Shown here: piece by piece, positions 34,198 to 42,854 of the stretch | Layout of the letters: the number at the start of each line of letters is the position of its first letter | How positions within the stretch are numbered: the first letter of the stretch is position 1 | Assembly: GCA_016218815.1 (NCBI GenBank) | Contig: JACRCX010000153.1 | Coordinates: 1-48,273, forward strand | Origin: Deltaproteobacteria bacterium | GTDB taxonomy: Bacteria > Myxococcota_A > Polyangia > DRWM01 > JAAZOP01 | DNA length: 48,273 nt | Reading direction: 5' to 3' | Translations under genes and position numbers: made by a program | The notes under the pieces: model-generated | Told to the model about the DNA's origin: nothing | The model's input: the letters and a program-made list of their open reading frames with translations, nothing else | Databases searched by the model: none

Positions 34198-36792
34198 CTA
34201 GAAGTTGTGGACGACGCGGGCGGGCTGGTCGGTCGTGATGCGCACGGCGGTACAGTGTTCGCGACCGTCTTCGGTGCGCAGGCAGACGCGGTGGACCCCT
34301 GTGGACAGCTCGTAGTTGACCAAGGGGGTCTTGCGGTTGGTGTCACGGCCATCGATGGAGACCCACGCCCAGGGGTTGGCGATGACGGACAGTTTGCCGG
34401 TGTCGCCGGTGGGCGGGGGCCGGCTGGTATCGCGTTCGGTGGCGGTATCGCGGCCGCCGCTCGTGTCGCGTTCGCGCGAGGTGTCGCGCGGGGCGGCGGT
34501 GTCGCGCTCGCGTCCGGAGTCGCGGGGCGGGGTCGTCCCGGCATCGCGGTCCGGCGGGGCCGACACGGTGTCTTCCTCGGGGGGAGGCGGTTCTCCGGCA
34601 TCGGGGGTCGGTCCGATGGCGACGAGCGTGACCTCGTCCGCCTCCGCCAAGGCTACGGCGGACGCGTCGGGGGCGGCTTCCGGAGCCGCTTCAGGCTCGG
34701 CCTCCGCGGCCGCTTCTGGCGCGGCGTCCGGAGGGGCTGCGACGTCCGGCGCGGCGTCCGCCTCCGCCAAGGCTACGGCGGACGAGTCCGGCGCCGGGGC
34801 GCCGGACTCGGGAGTCGTGCTTCCGGCGTCGGGCTCGGGCTGCGGGCCCGGCGAGGCGCCGGCATCCACGAGGGCGACGATGGGGGCGGCGTCCTTGGAT
34901 GCGGACGTACCGCCGCTGCGGGAGAGGACGAGGATGACGATGACGCCGGCGGCGACGATCGCGACGGCGATGGCGATGGCGAGCCCCACCGAGCTCTTCT
35001 TCCTGGGCTGGGCGACGTGGGGAGCGGCCGCGGGCTTGCGCCTCGCGACGGGCTCGACCTCGTAGACGTCGCTCATCGCGTGTTGGGGGGGCTGGACGTC
35101 GAATCCGATCGGCTGGTCGTCGGGGCCGCCGCCTGGGGGCACGATGGGGAGAGGCGGCGGGACGGACGGGGTCTTGGGAGCATCGGCGCCGGCCAGGGTG
35201 CGAACGATGCTGGCGAGCTTGTCGTCCAGGACGGCGGTGGGCGCTTCGTCCTCGTCGAAATCGAGGTCGTTTTCGGACGGGCCGGACGGCGCCGGCGGCG
35301 CCGGGGCTTGCACGGCGGGAAAGCCGGTCTTGGTCGGGATGGCGACGACCTTCTGCTCGCCGCCGGCGGGGACCGCATGGAGGACGGCGGCCTTTCCGGC
35401 GAGGTCGGCGGTTCTCAGGGCGGGCCGGGCGCTCGACTGGAAGCGTGGCGGGGCCGGGGGCGGCGGGGCGCTGGGCCGCGGTGGCGGGGTGGCCGGCGGC
35501 ACAGTGGAGATGGCGCGCCGGACGGGGGCGCTCGGCGGGGCCGGAGGAGGGCCGATGGGCCGAGCCACCGGACGGGCCGCGGGTTGGCCGAGCTGACCGA
35601 CGGCGGGCATGCCGAGCATGGTCCGCTTGCCGGCGGGCCCGCGCGGGGGCGCGGGCATCTGGGCCTGTGGCGGCGGGGGCGGCGGTACGGTCGGTGCGGA
35701 CATCGAGGCCGAGGCGTCGGCGGCCCGGGCGGAGGCGACGCGGGCCATCTCGGCCAGGAGATCCGTGGAGAGGCCTTCCGCCGTTGCGGCATCGTCGGCG
35801 GCGCCCGCGCCGTCGATCTTGACGGAGGCGTATGCCTCGCCCTTCTTACGTTCTTCCTCGATGTCGCGGGCGAAGGTGCGCCGCATGAACTGCGACAGGG
35901 AGGTGGCGTTGAAGAGCGGCGGTTTGGAGACGATGTAGCGCTGGAGGGCTTCCATGAGGTCGCCGGTGCGTTCCCAGCGCTTGGAGGGCATCTTCTCGAT
36001 GGACTTCTGGATGATCGCGTCCAGCTCGGCGGTGCAGTCGGGGTTGATGGTGGACGCGGGCGGGGGCGAGAGCTTGCGGATGTTCTCGAGGGTGTTGAAC
36101 TCGGTATTGCCGGTGAACGGGTGGCGGTTGGTGGCCAGCTCGTAGAGGCAGACGCCGACGGCGAAGACGTCGGAGCGGTGGTCGACGTTCTCGCCCGCGA
36201 CCTGCTCGGGGGACATGTAGTCGAACTTGCCCTGGAGCTTCTGGGATGTGGTGGGGCGGCCGGACTCGCTGGCGGTCCTGGCGTGGGCGATGCCGAAGTC
36301 GATGAGCTTCACCGTGCCTTCGTGCCCGACCAGGATGTTGTGGGGGGAGACGTCGCGGTGGACGATGCGGAGCGGCTGACCGCCGAGGCCCACCTTGTGG
36401 TAGACGTAATCGAGTCCTTCGCAAACCCGAGAGATGACGAAGGCGGCCATGGTGAGGGGCATGGTCCGGCCGTGCTTGCGGAAGAGCTGGAGGATGGTCT
36501 GGAGGCTTTTTCCGGAGACGTACTCCATGGTGATGAAGAACGCCCCGTCGGCCTGGCCGAGGTCGAAGATCTGGCAGACGCTGGAATGGGACAGCGCCGA
36601 GAGGATCTTGGCCTCGTTGATGAACATCTCGATGAAGGCCTTGTCGCTGGCGACGTGCGGCAGGATGCGCTTGATGGCGAGGACTTTCTCGAATCCTTCG
36701 ACGCCGAACGCCTTGGCCTTGAATACCTCGGCCATGCCGCCGGCGGCGATCCGTTCGAGCAGGATATGCTTGCCGAAGCGCTGGTACTCCAT
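34198..36792 (-). CDS. Ser/Thr protein kinase with long linker, transmembrane segment and C-terminal beta domain
   Basis: This encodes 864 residues from ATG 36790-36792, preceded by GGAGACTCG; 29 upstream residues in the same frame look non-coding. The kinase domain (about 7-275) has the glycine loop AAGGMAEVFKAK, K41 in LAIKR, HRDVSPHN with D147, DFG (165-167) and MSPEQ. The catalytic set is intact. A Pro/Ala-rich disordered region (about 340-590) contains two short basic/acidic blocks; the transmembrane segment lies near 600-628. The periplasmic part has two identical palindrome-coded SAVALAEAD stretches, then a PEGA-like end (KLSVIANPWAWVSIDGRD). It is monocistronic and divergent from the adenosine deaminase gene. 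Target unknown. Confidence 0.93.
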   Translation of the reverse strand: MEYQRFGKHILLERIAAGGMAEVFKAKAFGVEGFEKVLAIKRILPHVASDKAFIEMFINEAKILSALSHSSVCQIFDLGQADGAFFITMEYVSGKSLQTILQLFRKHGRTMPLTMAAFVISRVCEGLDYVYHKVGLGGQPLRIVHRDVSPHNILVGHEGTVKLIDFGIAHARTASESGRPTTSQKLQGKFDYMSPEQVAGENVDHRSDVFAVGVCLYELATNRHPFTGNTEFNTLENIRKLSPPPASTINPDCTAELDAIIQKSIEKMPSKRWERTGDLMEALQRYIVSKPPLFNATSLSQFMRRTFARDIEEERKKGEAYASVKIDGAGAADDAATAEGLSTDLLAEMARVASARAADASASMSAPTVPPPPPPQAQMPAPPRGPAGKRTMLGMPAVGQLGQPAARPVARPIGPPPAPPSAPVRRAISTVPPATPPPRPSAPPPPAPPRFQSSARPALRTADLAGKAAVLHAVPAGGEQKVVAIPTKTGFPAVQAPAPPAPSGPSENDLDFDEDEAPTAVLDDKLASIVRTLAGADAPKTPSVPPPLPIVPPGGGPDDQPIGFDVQPPQHAMSDVYEVEPVARRKPAAAPHVAQPRKKSSVGLAIAIAVAIVAAGVIVILVLSRSGGTSASKDAAPIVALVDAGASPGPQPEPDAGSTTPESGAPAPDSSAVALAEADAAPDVAAPPDAAPEAAAEAEPEAAPEAAPDASAVALAEADEVTLVAIGPTPDAGEPPPPEEDTVSAPPDRDAGTTPPRDSGRERDTAAPRDTSRERDTSGGRDTATERDTSRPPPTGDTGKLSVIANPWAWVSIDGRDTNRKTPLVNYELSTGVHRVCLRTEDGREHCTAVRITTDQPARVVHNF
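34637..34783. repeat. pair of identical 27-base palindromic repeats in the kinase gene
   Basis: The core TCCGCCAAGGCTACGGCGGA, flanked by the same extra bases, occurs at 34637-34663 and 34757-34783. The arms TCCGCC and GGCGGA are inverted. Both copies are in frame and encode part of SAVALAEAD. They look like an inserted mobile palindrome that was later duplicated. Confidence 0.75.
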
Positions 36793-36902
36793 CGAGTCTC
36801 CGACGATCTCCGTGGCCCCGAACCGTGCCGGGACGCTCGGAAGTCCAGGATTATAGAACAGCCGCGTTGCCTTCCGCAATCGTCGGGGCTAGGATCTTGG
36901 GC

Positions 36903-38021
36903 ATGGAGGAGCGGAGTCTCGAGTTCTTCCAGCAGCTCCCGAAGACGGACCTGCACGTGCACCTGGACGGCTCGCTGCGGCTGGCGACGATCCTGGACCT
37001 GGCGGCGCGGCAGGGCGTGCGCCTGCCGGCCGAGACGACCGAGGGCCTGCGGGAGGCGATGCACGTCGGGCAGGTGTGCGATTCGCTGGTGTCGTACCTG
37101 ACGGCGTTCGAGATCACGCTGGCGGTGATGCAGACCGAGGAGGCGTTGTACCGTTCGGCCTACGAGCTGGCGCAGGACGCGGCGGCGGAGAACGTGCGGT
37201 CCATGGAGGTCCGCTATTCGCCGATCCTGCACACACGGCGGGGACTCCGCCTCACGGCGGTCGTGGAGGCGGTGACGCAGGCGCTGCGCCAGGCGCAGAA
37301 GGACTTCGGGATCGATTCGGGCGTCATCATCTGCGGCATCCGCTCGATCTCCCCGGCCAGCTCGCTGGAGATGGCGCAGCTGGCGGTGGCCTACAAGAAC
37401 CACGGAGTGGTGGGGTTCGACCTGGCGGGGGCGGAGTTCAACTACCCGGCGAAGGCGCACAAGGACGCCTTCCAGTTGATCCTCAAGAACAACATCAACT
37501 GCACGGCGCACGCGGGCGAGGCCTACGGGCCGGAGAGCGTGGCGCAGGCGATCCACTACCTGGGCGCCCACCGCATCGGGCACGGGGTGCGGCTGCGCGA
37601 GGACGGCGACCTGCTCAACTACGTCAACGACCATCGCGTGCCGCTGGAGGTGTGTCCTTCCTCCAACGTGCAGACGGGGGCGGTGCCGTCGATCGACCAG
37701 CATCCGATCCGCTTCCTGTACAACTTCGGGGTGCGGGTGACGGTGAACACGGACAACCGGCTGATCACCGACACGTCGGTGTCCAAGGAGCTGTACCTCT
37801 TGCACCGGCACCTGGGGTTCACGGTGGAGGAGCTGCGGCAGATCGTGATCTGGGGCTTCAAGAGCGCGTTCCTGCCCTTCCACGTCAAACAGCGCACGCT
37901 GCGTTCGATCGGCGCCCAGCTCGATCGGCTGCTGGCCGGCCGTCCGGCGGGCAGCCGCGCGTCGCTGGAGGTCGATACCGACCAGCCGGAGGAGCGCGTC
38001 CGGGTGAAGGCCGTCTCGTAG
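36903..38021 (+). CDS. add: adenosine deaminase
   Basis: This encodes 372 residues of the metal-dependent amidohydrolase family, slightly longer than the usual 330-350. Zn-binding H18 and H20 are in KTDLHVHLDGSL; CTAHAGEAYGPES has the next His and the catalytic Glu; HRIGHGVRL and VTVNTDNRL supply the later His and Asp residues. It converts adenosine to inosine in purine salvage. ATG 36903 has AGGA upstream. It is divergent from the second kinase gene; only 110 bases separate them. The extra C-terminal tail (about 25 residues) has no family motif. A repeat and the HEAT gene follow at once. Confidence 0.93.
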   Translation: MEERSLEFFQQLPKTDLHVHLDGSLRLATILDLAARQGVRLPAETTEGLREAMHVGQVCDSLVSYLTAFEITLAVMQTEEALYRSAYELAQDAAAENVRSMEVRYSPILHTRRGLRLTAVVEAVTQALRQAQKDFGIDSGVIICGIRSISPASSLEMAQLAVAYKNHGVVGFDLAGAEFNYPAKAHKDAFQLILKNNINCTAHAGEAYGPESVAQAIHYLGAHRIGHGVRLREDGDLLNYVNDHRVPLEVCPSSNVQTGAVPSIDQHPIRFLYNFGVRVTVNTDNRLITDTSVSKELYLLHRHLGFTVEELRQIVIWGFKSAFLPFHVKQRTLRSIGAQLDRLLAGRPAGSRASLEVDTDQPEERVRVKAVS

Positions 38022-38027
38022 GGCGGG

Positions 38028-38136
38028 GGGCGTTTTCCGTTGTTCGTTTTTCGTTTTTCGTTTTTCGTTTCCGGCCCGGGCGGGGGGAGCGGTGCGTGCC
38101 TGCCCGGCGAAGAACGAACAACGAAAAACGAAAAAC
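38028..38136. repeat. inverted CGTTTTTCGTTTTTCG tandem repeat
   Basis: The left arm has repeated CGTTTTTCGTTTTTCG units; the right arm has CGAACAACGAAAAACGAAAA, nearly its complement. About 25 bases of stem can pair across a GC-rich loop. It lies at the 3' end of add and could end transcription, but it also holds the only possible start codon of the next gene. Confidence 0.75.
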
Positions 38137-40847
38137 GCCCGCCGCGCCGGCGGCGGTGGCTCCTGCTCGCGCTAGTCGCGGCGGCCTCCACCTGCCGCCC
38201 GCCGGATCTCACCTCATCGGGCGGCTGCATTCCGTGGACGGAAGGGGCCGGGGGACGTTCGCCCCGGGTCGCGGTGGCCGAGGAGGACGGCGGGGGGGAG
38301 GCGGGCGGCGCCGAGGGCGCGGACGGGGCGGCATCGGCGGGCGGAGCGCGGGAGCCGGGGTGGACGGCCGGGCTTCCCCCGCTGCGCGTGCGGCTCGCGC
38401 TGCGGCCCCAGCCGCCGACGGAGGAATCGGACCCCGTGACGCGGGACGACGTGTTCTTCTCGGAGCTGGCGGCGGCCCTGTCGTCGCGTCCGCTCTTCGA
38501 GGCGGATCCGGACGTCGCGCGGCTGTCGGAGAGCGTGGCGCGCGCTGCGGCGCGGCGGCAGGAGGACGGGACGCTGTCGTCGTCGCGGTCGTCGGGTCTG
38601 GAGCCGTTCCTCGTGGTCGACGTCGGTTTGTCGCGCCCCGCGGCGGGAGCGGCGGTGACGGAACCGACTTACATCGTGGGCTTGACGCTCGTGATCCGGC
38701 GGGCCGCGGAGCGCGACTCGCTGGACGTGCCGCCTGCCGTGCGTTGGGAGCTGGACCTTCCGGCGCGCTCGGTGCGTTCCGAGCGTCTGGTGGGAACGGT
38801 GGCGCAGGCGATCGAGGCTCGGGCGCAGGTGGAGCTCGACCGCGAGGCGGCGGTCGGGCGGGAGGCGCTGGCCGATCCGCTGCTGGGGGAGCGACCGGCC
38901 GAGGCGGAGGCGGCGCTGTACGCGTTGGGGCGCGTGGCGTACGGGGATCTGGCGTTGGCGCTGGAGGGGACGCGGCCGGAGGCGCGCGTGGTGGCGGCGG
39001 GGACCCTGGGACGGGCGGGCGATCGCGAGCTCTTGGCGACGTACGCGGCGATGCTGCGAGACCCGGAGCCGGCGGTGCGGCTGGCGGCCGTGGAAGGTTT
39101 CTGGCGGGCGACGCGGGGCGCGCCGCCTGCGGCGGCGGAGGACGCGGACCCGGTGCCGGCGCCGGGCGACGCGTGGCTCGTGCCGGCGGGGGACACGGCG
39201 TGTCGGTTCGGCGCGGATGTCGACGCCGCGGGCGCGGCGGCTTCCGGGCCGGCCACGGTGCTCGCCGAGCATCTCGAGGAGCTGCAGGGCGTCTTGGCGG
39301 ACGAAGACCCGCGGGTGGCGCACGCGGCGCTGGTGCTGTTGACGGAGTCCGGGAATGCCGAGGTCCGCGCGGCGATCCGCGAGGCGCTCCGGGGGGCGGA
39401 AGGCTCGGCGGCGCAGGATCTGCTCGCGGTCGCGCTGGGGCGGCTCGGGGACCGCTCGACGGCGCCGCGCCTGCGGCAGATCGTGCGCGAGGGGCGGGAG
39501 CTGGCGCCGGCGGCCGCGGTGACCCTGGGACGGCTCGGGGATCGCGGCGCGGACGAAGCCTTGCGGGGAATGCTCGGCTCGACGGAAGAGCGGCTGCGGT
39601 GCGCGGCGGCGGAGGCGCTGGCGGGCGCGCGGGACACGGAGTCGGTGGAAGCGCTCGTGCCGCTGCTGTCGGGCGAGCAGCCGCCGCAGGTGGCGCGGGC
39701 CGCAGAGGCGGCGCTGGTGGCGGCGGGCGAGCCGGCGATCGGGGCGCTGGGGGCGGCGCTGGACGCGGCGGATCCCAGCATCGCGTGGGGCGCCGCGGAG
39801 GCGCTGGGGACGATCGGCTCGGAGAAGGCGGTCCCACCGCTGGTGGCGAAGCTCGCCGGCCTGGACGCGGTCTTGCGCGACTACATCGTCGGGGCGCTCG
39901 GGGCCATCGGGGACGTGCGAGCGCTGCCGGAATTGATCGCGGCGTTCGGCGGCAGTCCCGAGTACCGGAACGAGCAGCCGATCCTGCGGGCGATCCTGCT
40001 GTTCGGGCGCCGGGCGATCGGCGCGCTGGTCGATGGGCTCGAGTCCTCGGACGTGGGGGTCCGGGCGGGCTCGCTGGAAGCGCTGGTGCGCCTGGAGGAC
40101 ACGGAGCACGTCGCGGCCGTGCTGCCCCTGCTGCAGGACGCCGACCCGCTCGTGCGGGCCCGGGCCGCGGCGTATTTCACCGCGGCGAAGGACGAGCGTG
40201 CGGTGGAGGCGCTGGCGGCGTTGCTGGAAGGGTCCGACGCCGACGCGGCGGCTGAGGCGGCCGCGGCGCTCGGGGCGATCGGCGGGAGCGAGGCGCGGGC
40301 GACGCTGGAGCACGCGCTGGGCGGGGCGGACGCGTCGATCGCGGCGGCGGCGGCGCAGGCGCTGGCGCGCATCGGGGACCCGGAGTCGGTGCGGGCCATC
40401 CTGGACGCGGCGTCGCTGAGGTCGGCGTACGATCGCGGGCGGCTGGTCGAGGCGATCGTCTCGTTCGGCCCGGCGGCCCGGGATCCTCTGGTGGAGGGTC
40501 TGGGGGGTGACCGGCTGCGGCCGGCCGCGTTGCAGGCGCTGGACGGATTGGGGATCGCCGTGGGGGTGCCGCTCTTGGCGCCGTACCGGACGGACGAGCG
40601 GCCGAGCGTGCGGGAGCTGGTGGCGCGGCTCTTGGGTCGGACGGAGGATCCCGCGGCGCTCGTGCCGCTGGAGGTGCTCCTGTCCGACCCGTCGCCCGCG
40701 GTGCGGGAAGCCGCGGTCGGCGCCGTGACGCAGGTGGGGGGGGTCGAGGCGGCGGAGCTTCTGCGGTCGGTGCTTCCTGGGGAGAAGGACGACTGGGTGA
40801 AGCGGGCGATACGGCGAGCGCTCTTGCAGTTGGACTCGGTGCCGTAG
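38040..40847 (+). CDS. HEAT-repeat protein, putative lipoprotein
   Basis: This encodes 935 residues from TTG 38040. An in-frame TAG at 38019 and the lack of other starts leave TTG (inside the inverted repeat) as the only candidate. After a repeat-coded stretch comes RRRRWLLLALVAAASTC, a signal-like segment with a weak lipobox. From about residue 260 the protein is a run of HEAT/PBS-lyase-like helical repeats (ALVLLTESGNAEVRAAIREA, EALVPLLSGEQPPQVARAAE, EALGTIGSEKAVPPLVAKLA). This makes a protein-protein scaffold; secretion or membrane location is inference. Partners unknown. Confidence 0.82.
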   Translation: MFVFRFSFFVSGPGGGSGACLPGEERTTKNEKRPPRRRRWLLLALVAAASTCRPPDLTSSGGCIPWTEGAGGRSPRVAVAEEDGGGEAGGAEGADGAASAGGAREPGWTAGLPPLRVRLALRPQPPTEESDPVTRDDVFFSELAAALSSRPLFEADPDVARLSESVARAAARRQEDGTLSSSRSSGLEPFLVVDVGLSRPAAGAAVTEPTYIVGLTLVIRRAAERDSLDVPPAVRWELDLPARSVRSERLVGTVAQAIEARAQVELDREAAVGREALADPLLGERPAEAEAALYALGRVAYGDLALALEGTRPEARVVAAGTLGRAGDRELLATYAAMLRDPEPAVRLAAVEGFWRATRGAPPAAAEDADPVPAPGDAWLVPAGDTACRFGADVDAAGAAASGPATVLAEHLEELQGVLADEDPRVAHAALVLLTESGNAEVRAAIREALRGAEGSAAQDLLAVALGRLGDRSTAPRLRQIVREGRELAPAAAVTLGRLGDRGADEALRGMLGSTEERLRCAAAEALAGARDTESVEALVPLLSGEQPPQVARAAEAALVAAGEPAIGALGAALDAADPSIAWGAAEALGTIGSEKAVPPLVAKLAGLDAVLRDYIVGALGAIGDVRALPELIAAFGGSPEYRNEQPILRAILLFGRRAIGALVDGLESSDVGVRAGSLEALVRLEDTEHVAAVLPLLQDADPLVRARAAAYFTAAKDERAVEALAALLEGSDADAAAEAAAALGAIGGSEARATLEHALGGADASIAAAAAQALARIGDPESVRAILDAASLRSAYDRGRLVEAIVSFGPAARDPLVEGLGGDRLRPAALQALDGLGIAVGVPLLAPYRTDERPSVRELVARLLGRTEDPAALVPLEVLLSDPSPAVREAAVGAVTQVGGVEAAELLRSVLPGEKDDWVKRAIRRALLQLDSVP

Positions 40848-40850
40848 ATC

Positions 40851-40930
40851 CGGGGGAGTTGTTGGTCGATCGACCGGGGCGAGTTGTTGGTCGGTCGTCT
40901 GGGGCAAGTTCCTGGTCCGGAGGTGCCACC
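40851..40930 (+). repeat. GTTGTTGGT-family repeat
   Basis: This block right after the HEAT stop has GGGGGAGTTGTTGGTC, CCGGGGCGAGTTGTTGGTC and GGGGCAAGTTCCTGGTCC in a row. It matches the family listed at 6188, 42143, 43599, 45309 and 47985. Confidence 0.78.
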
Positions 40931-41013
40931 TCCGGAACCGAACCGCGGGCTTCAGCCCGCGGCTGGTCTCGCCGGTGGAGCCGCGCCCTGAAGGGCGCGG
41001 TTCGGATCCGGAG
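40931..41013 (+). repeat. REP-like two-hairpin palindromic element, copy 2
   Basis: This has the same two 9-bp stems as the element at 10161-10236 with a different spacer, and it is framed by TCCGGAACCG and GGATCCGGA. It lies about 80 bases before the ECF sigma gene. Confidence 0.88.
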
Positions 41014-41092
41014 CGGCGACTCCGTGTCGGCGACTTCGGTGAAACCGATATTGGGCGAGCGGGCTAATAGCAGGTGAGGAGCGGGACGGCGG

Positions 41093-41659
41093 ATGGCGGC
41101 AGGTTCCTGGTCCGAGGGGGAGCTTGTCCGACGCTGCCGGGAGGGTCGTCCCGAGGCGTGGCGCGAGATGATCCGTCGCTTCACACCGCTGGCGTACCGG
41201 TTGTCGGCCCGGATGCTGGGAGCCGGCGCGGAAGCCGAGGACGCGGTACAGGAGACGTTCAGCAGCGTGCACCGGTCGTTCGCGACGTTCGATGATCAGC
41301 GGTCGCTGGCGGCGTGGATCTCGGCGATCGCCTATCACGCGGCCTTGCGGCGGGTGGGGCGAGCGGCGCGGCCGGGCGGCGCGGCGGCGGACCCGGACGC
41401 GGCGGGGGAGTTGCGGGACGAATCCGAACCGGGACCGGAGCAGCGGGCGGCGGCGCTCGAGACGGGCGCGATCCTGGACGAAGCGTTGGGCCGGCTGGCC
41501 GTGCAGGACCGCGCGCTGTTGGCCTTGCGATATCGGGAAGGGTTGTCCGACAGCGAGGTGGCCGAGGCGGTGGGGATGCCGGTGGGGACCGTGAAGACGC
41601 GGCTGTTCCGGGCACGCGAGAAGCTGCGCGAGTGGCTCGCGCCCGCGTTCGAGGAGTGA
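41093..41659 (+). CDS. ECF-family RNA polymerase sigma factor
   Basis: This encodes 188 residues. Region 2 (about 25-90) has AEAEDAVQETFSSVHRSF and RSLAAWISAIAYHAALRRVG. Region 4 (about 130-182) has a full helix-turn-helix: LSDSEVAEAVGMPVGTVKTR, then LFRAREKLREWL. It should direct RNA polymerase to a specific promoter set, probably including its own operon. GAGGAGCGGG sits upstream of ATG 41093. The next gene begins four bases after the stop, so the cognate anti-sigma is probably encoded next door. The REP element just before may hold or follow its promoter. Confidence 0.93.
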   Translation: MAAGSWSEGELVRRCREGRPEAWREMIRRFTPLAYRLSARMLGAGAEAEDAVQETFSSVHRSFATFDDQRSLAAWISAIAYHAALRRVGRAARPGGAAADPDAAGELRDESEPGPEQRAAALETGAILDEALGRLAVQDRALLALRYREGLSDSEVAEAVGMPVGTVKTRLFRAREKLREWLAPAFEE

Positions 41660-41663
41660 GGCC

Positions 41664-42146
41664 ATGGACCCGCGGCAGGAGCTGGACGAGCGCATCGAGG
41701 CGTACCTCGACGGGACCTTGGAGGGCGAGGCGGCGCGGCGGTTCGAGAGGGACCTGGTCCAGCCGGAAGTCGCGGCGGCGCTGCGCGAGGCCTTGCTCTT
41801 GCGGGAGATCCTGCGATCGACGCTGCCGGAAGAGGCGCCGGAGGGGTTGGCGGAGCGGATCGAGCGGGAGCTCGGGGTCGCGGCGCCGGAGCGCCGGGGG
41901 GCGGTGCGCGAAAGCCGGTTTCCGCTCGCTCGGGCTGCGCTGGGCGGCGCGGCGTGGGCGTGGCGCGGGCCGCTGGCGGGGTGGGCCGCGGGGGCGCCGG
42001 TGGCAGACGCGGCGGTGGACGGCTTGCGGCCGTTGGGGCGGGCGGTCCGGGCGGGGGCGGCGCGGGTGGGTCGGCGGGAGGGGGCGAGCGGGCCGTCGCG
42101 GTGGAGCGGGTGGCTGCGGGCGATCGGGTTGGGAGGGGGACGGTGA
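41664..42146 (+). CDS. probable anti-sigma factor
   Basis: This encodes 160 residues starting 4 bases after the ECF sigma gene. The first 60 residues (DERIEAYLDGTLEGEAARRF, then AAALREALLLREIL) match the helical sigma-binding layout of anti-sigma domains, but the HxxxCxxC zinc motif is absent. A Trp/Gly/Ala-rich middle (WRGPLAGWAAGAP) may enter the membrane weakly. The assignment rests on position and general form, so it is moderate. GGAGTGAGG serves as ribosome site. Its stop codon runs straight into a GTTGTTGGT-type repeat. Confidence 0.7.
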   Translation: MDPRQELDERIEAYLDGTLEGEAARRFERDLVQPEVAAALREALLLREILRSTLPEEAPEGLAERIERELGVAAPERRGAVRESRFPLARAALGGAAWAWRGPLAGWAAGAPVADAAVDGLRPLGRAVRAGAARVGRREGASGPSRWSGWLRAIGLGGGR

Positions 42147-42200
42147 AGTTGTTGGTGATTGGTGAGTCGTCCGGGGCGAGCTCTTGGTCCGGGCGGGACG
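42143..42200 (+). repeat. GTTGTTGGT-family repeat
   Basis: GTGAAGTTGTTGGTGATTGG and TCCGGGGCGAGCTCTTGGTC follow the anti-sigma-like stop and reach to the DUF2953 gene start. Confidence 0.72.
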
Positions 42201-42206
42201 GGTGAG

Positions 42207-42839
42207 ATGACGATCGTGTTCGCGGTGCTGATGTGGCTGGCGGTGGTGCTGGGCACCGTGCTGCTCGTGGCGCTGCTGGTGCCGGTGAGCGTGCGGGCGC
42301 GGGGCGGGGTCCACGGGGAGAGCACCGATGGTGTCGTCGATGCGCGCTGGGGCGGGGGCATCGTGCGGCTCACGATCGGCTCCGGGGAGGAGGGACAGGT
42401 GCGGGTGCTGGGGCTGCCGTTCTTCCGGGTGAAGGGCAAACCGCACCCGGAGAACAAGGACGAGAAGGACGAGAAGGCGAAGGAGAAGGAGCCGGGGGAA
42501 CGCCGGAGGAAGCCGGGGGCGGCGTGGGGGCACCGGCGGACGTTGTGGATGGCGATGCGGCGGCTGCTGCGGACGCTGCACTTGCGGGGTCGAATCGAGG
42601 GAACTGTCGGTCTGGCGGATCCTGCCGACACGGGCATCCTCTGCGGCCTGCTCTCGACGGTGGGCGGCGGGAGCGAGCGGTTCGTGGTCGCGGTCGACTG
42701 CGACTGGACGGACGAGACGCTCGAGCTGGACGGGACGGTTCGCGGACTGTTGTGGCCGCTGCAGGTTGTGGCGGTCGGGCTGGCGCTGTGGGTGCGGCGG
42801 GATGTCCGCCGTGCGCTGCGGGCGATGCGTGGAAGGTAG
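42207..42839 (+). CDS. DUF2953-family membrane protein
   Basis: This encodes 210 residues from ATG 42207; 16 upstream residues in the same frame come from repeat DNA. An N-terminal membrane helix (FAVLMWLAVVLGTVLLVALL) precedes a beta domain (VRLTIGSGEEGQVRVLGLPF), a Lys/Glu-rich charged linker and a second beta region (HLRGRIEGTVGLADPADTGI) with a possible C-terminal helix. This matches DUF2953, known from Bacillus YtfI, whose gene lies next to ytfJ. The pairing is repeated here, since two YtfJ-type genes follow. In Bacillus the pair belongs to sporulation; whether that applies here is unknown. Confidence 0.82.
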   Translation: MTIVFAVLMWLAVVLGTVLLVALLVPVSVRARGGVHGESTDGVVDARWGGGIVRLTIGSGEEGQVRVLGLPFFRVKGKPHPENKDEKDEKAKEKEPGERRRKPGAAWGHRRTLWMAMRRLLRTLHLRGRIEGTVGLADPADTGILCGLLSTVGGGSERFVVAVDCDWTDETLELDGTVRGLLWPLQVVAVGLALWVRRDVRRALRAMRGR

Positions 42840-42854
42840 CAAGGAGGCTGGGAG

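Noticed and set aside
37076..40255. 1059-codon plus-strand frame overlapping add and the HEAT gene
   Set aside because: Gly/Ala/Arg-rich; the true genes have motifs in the other frames.
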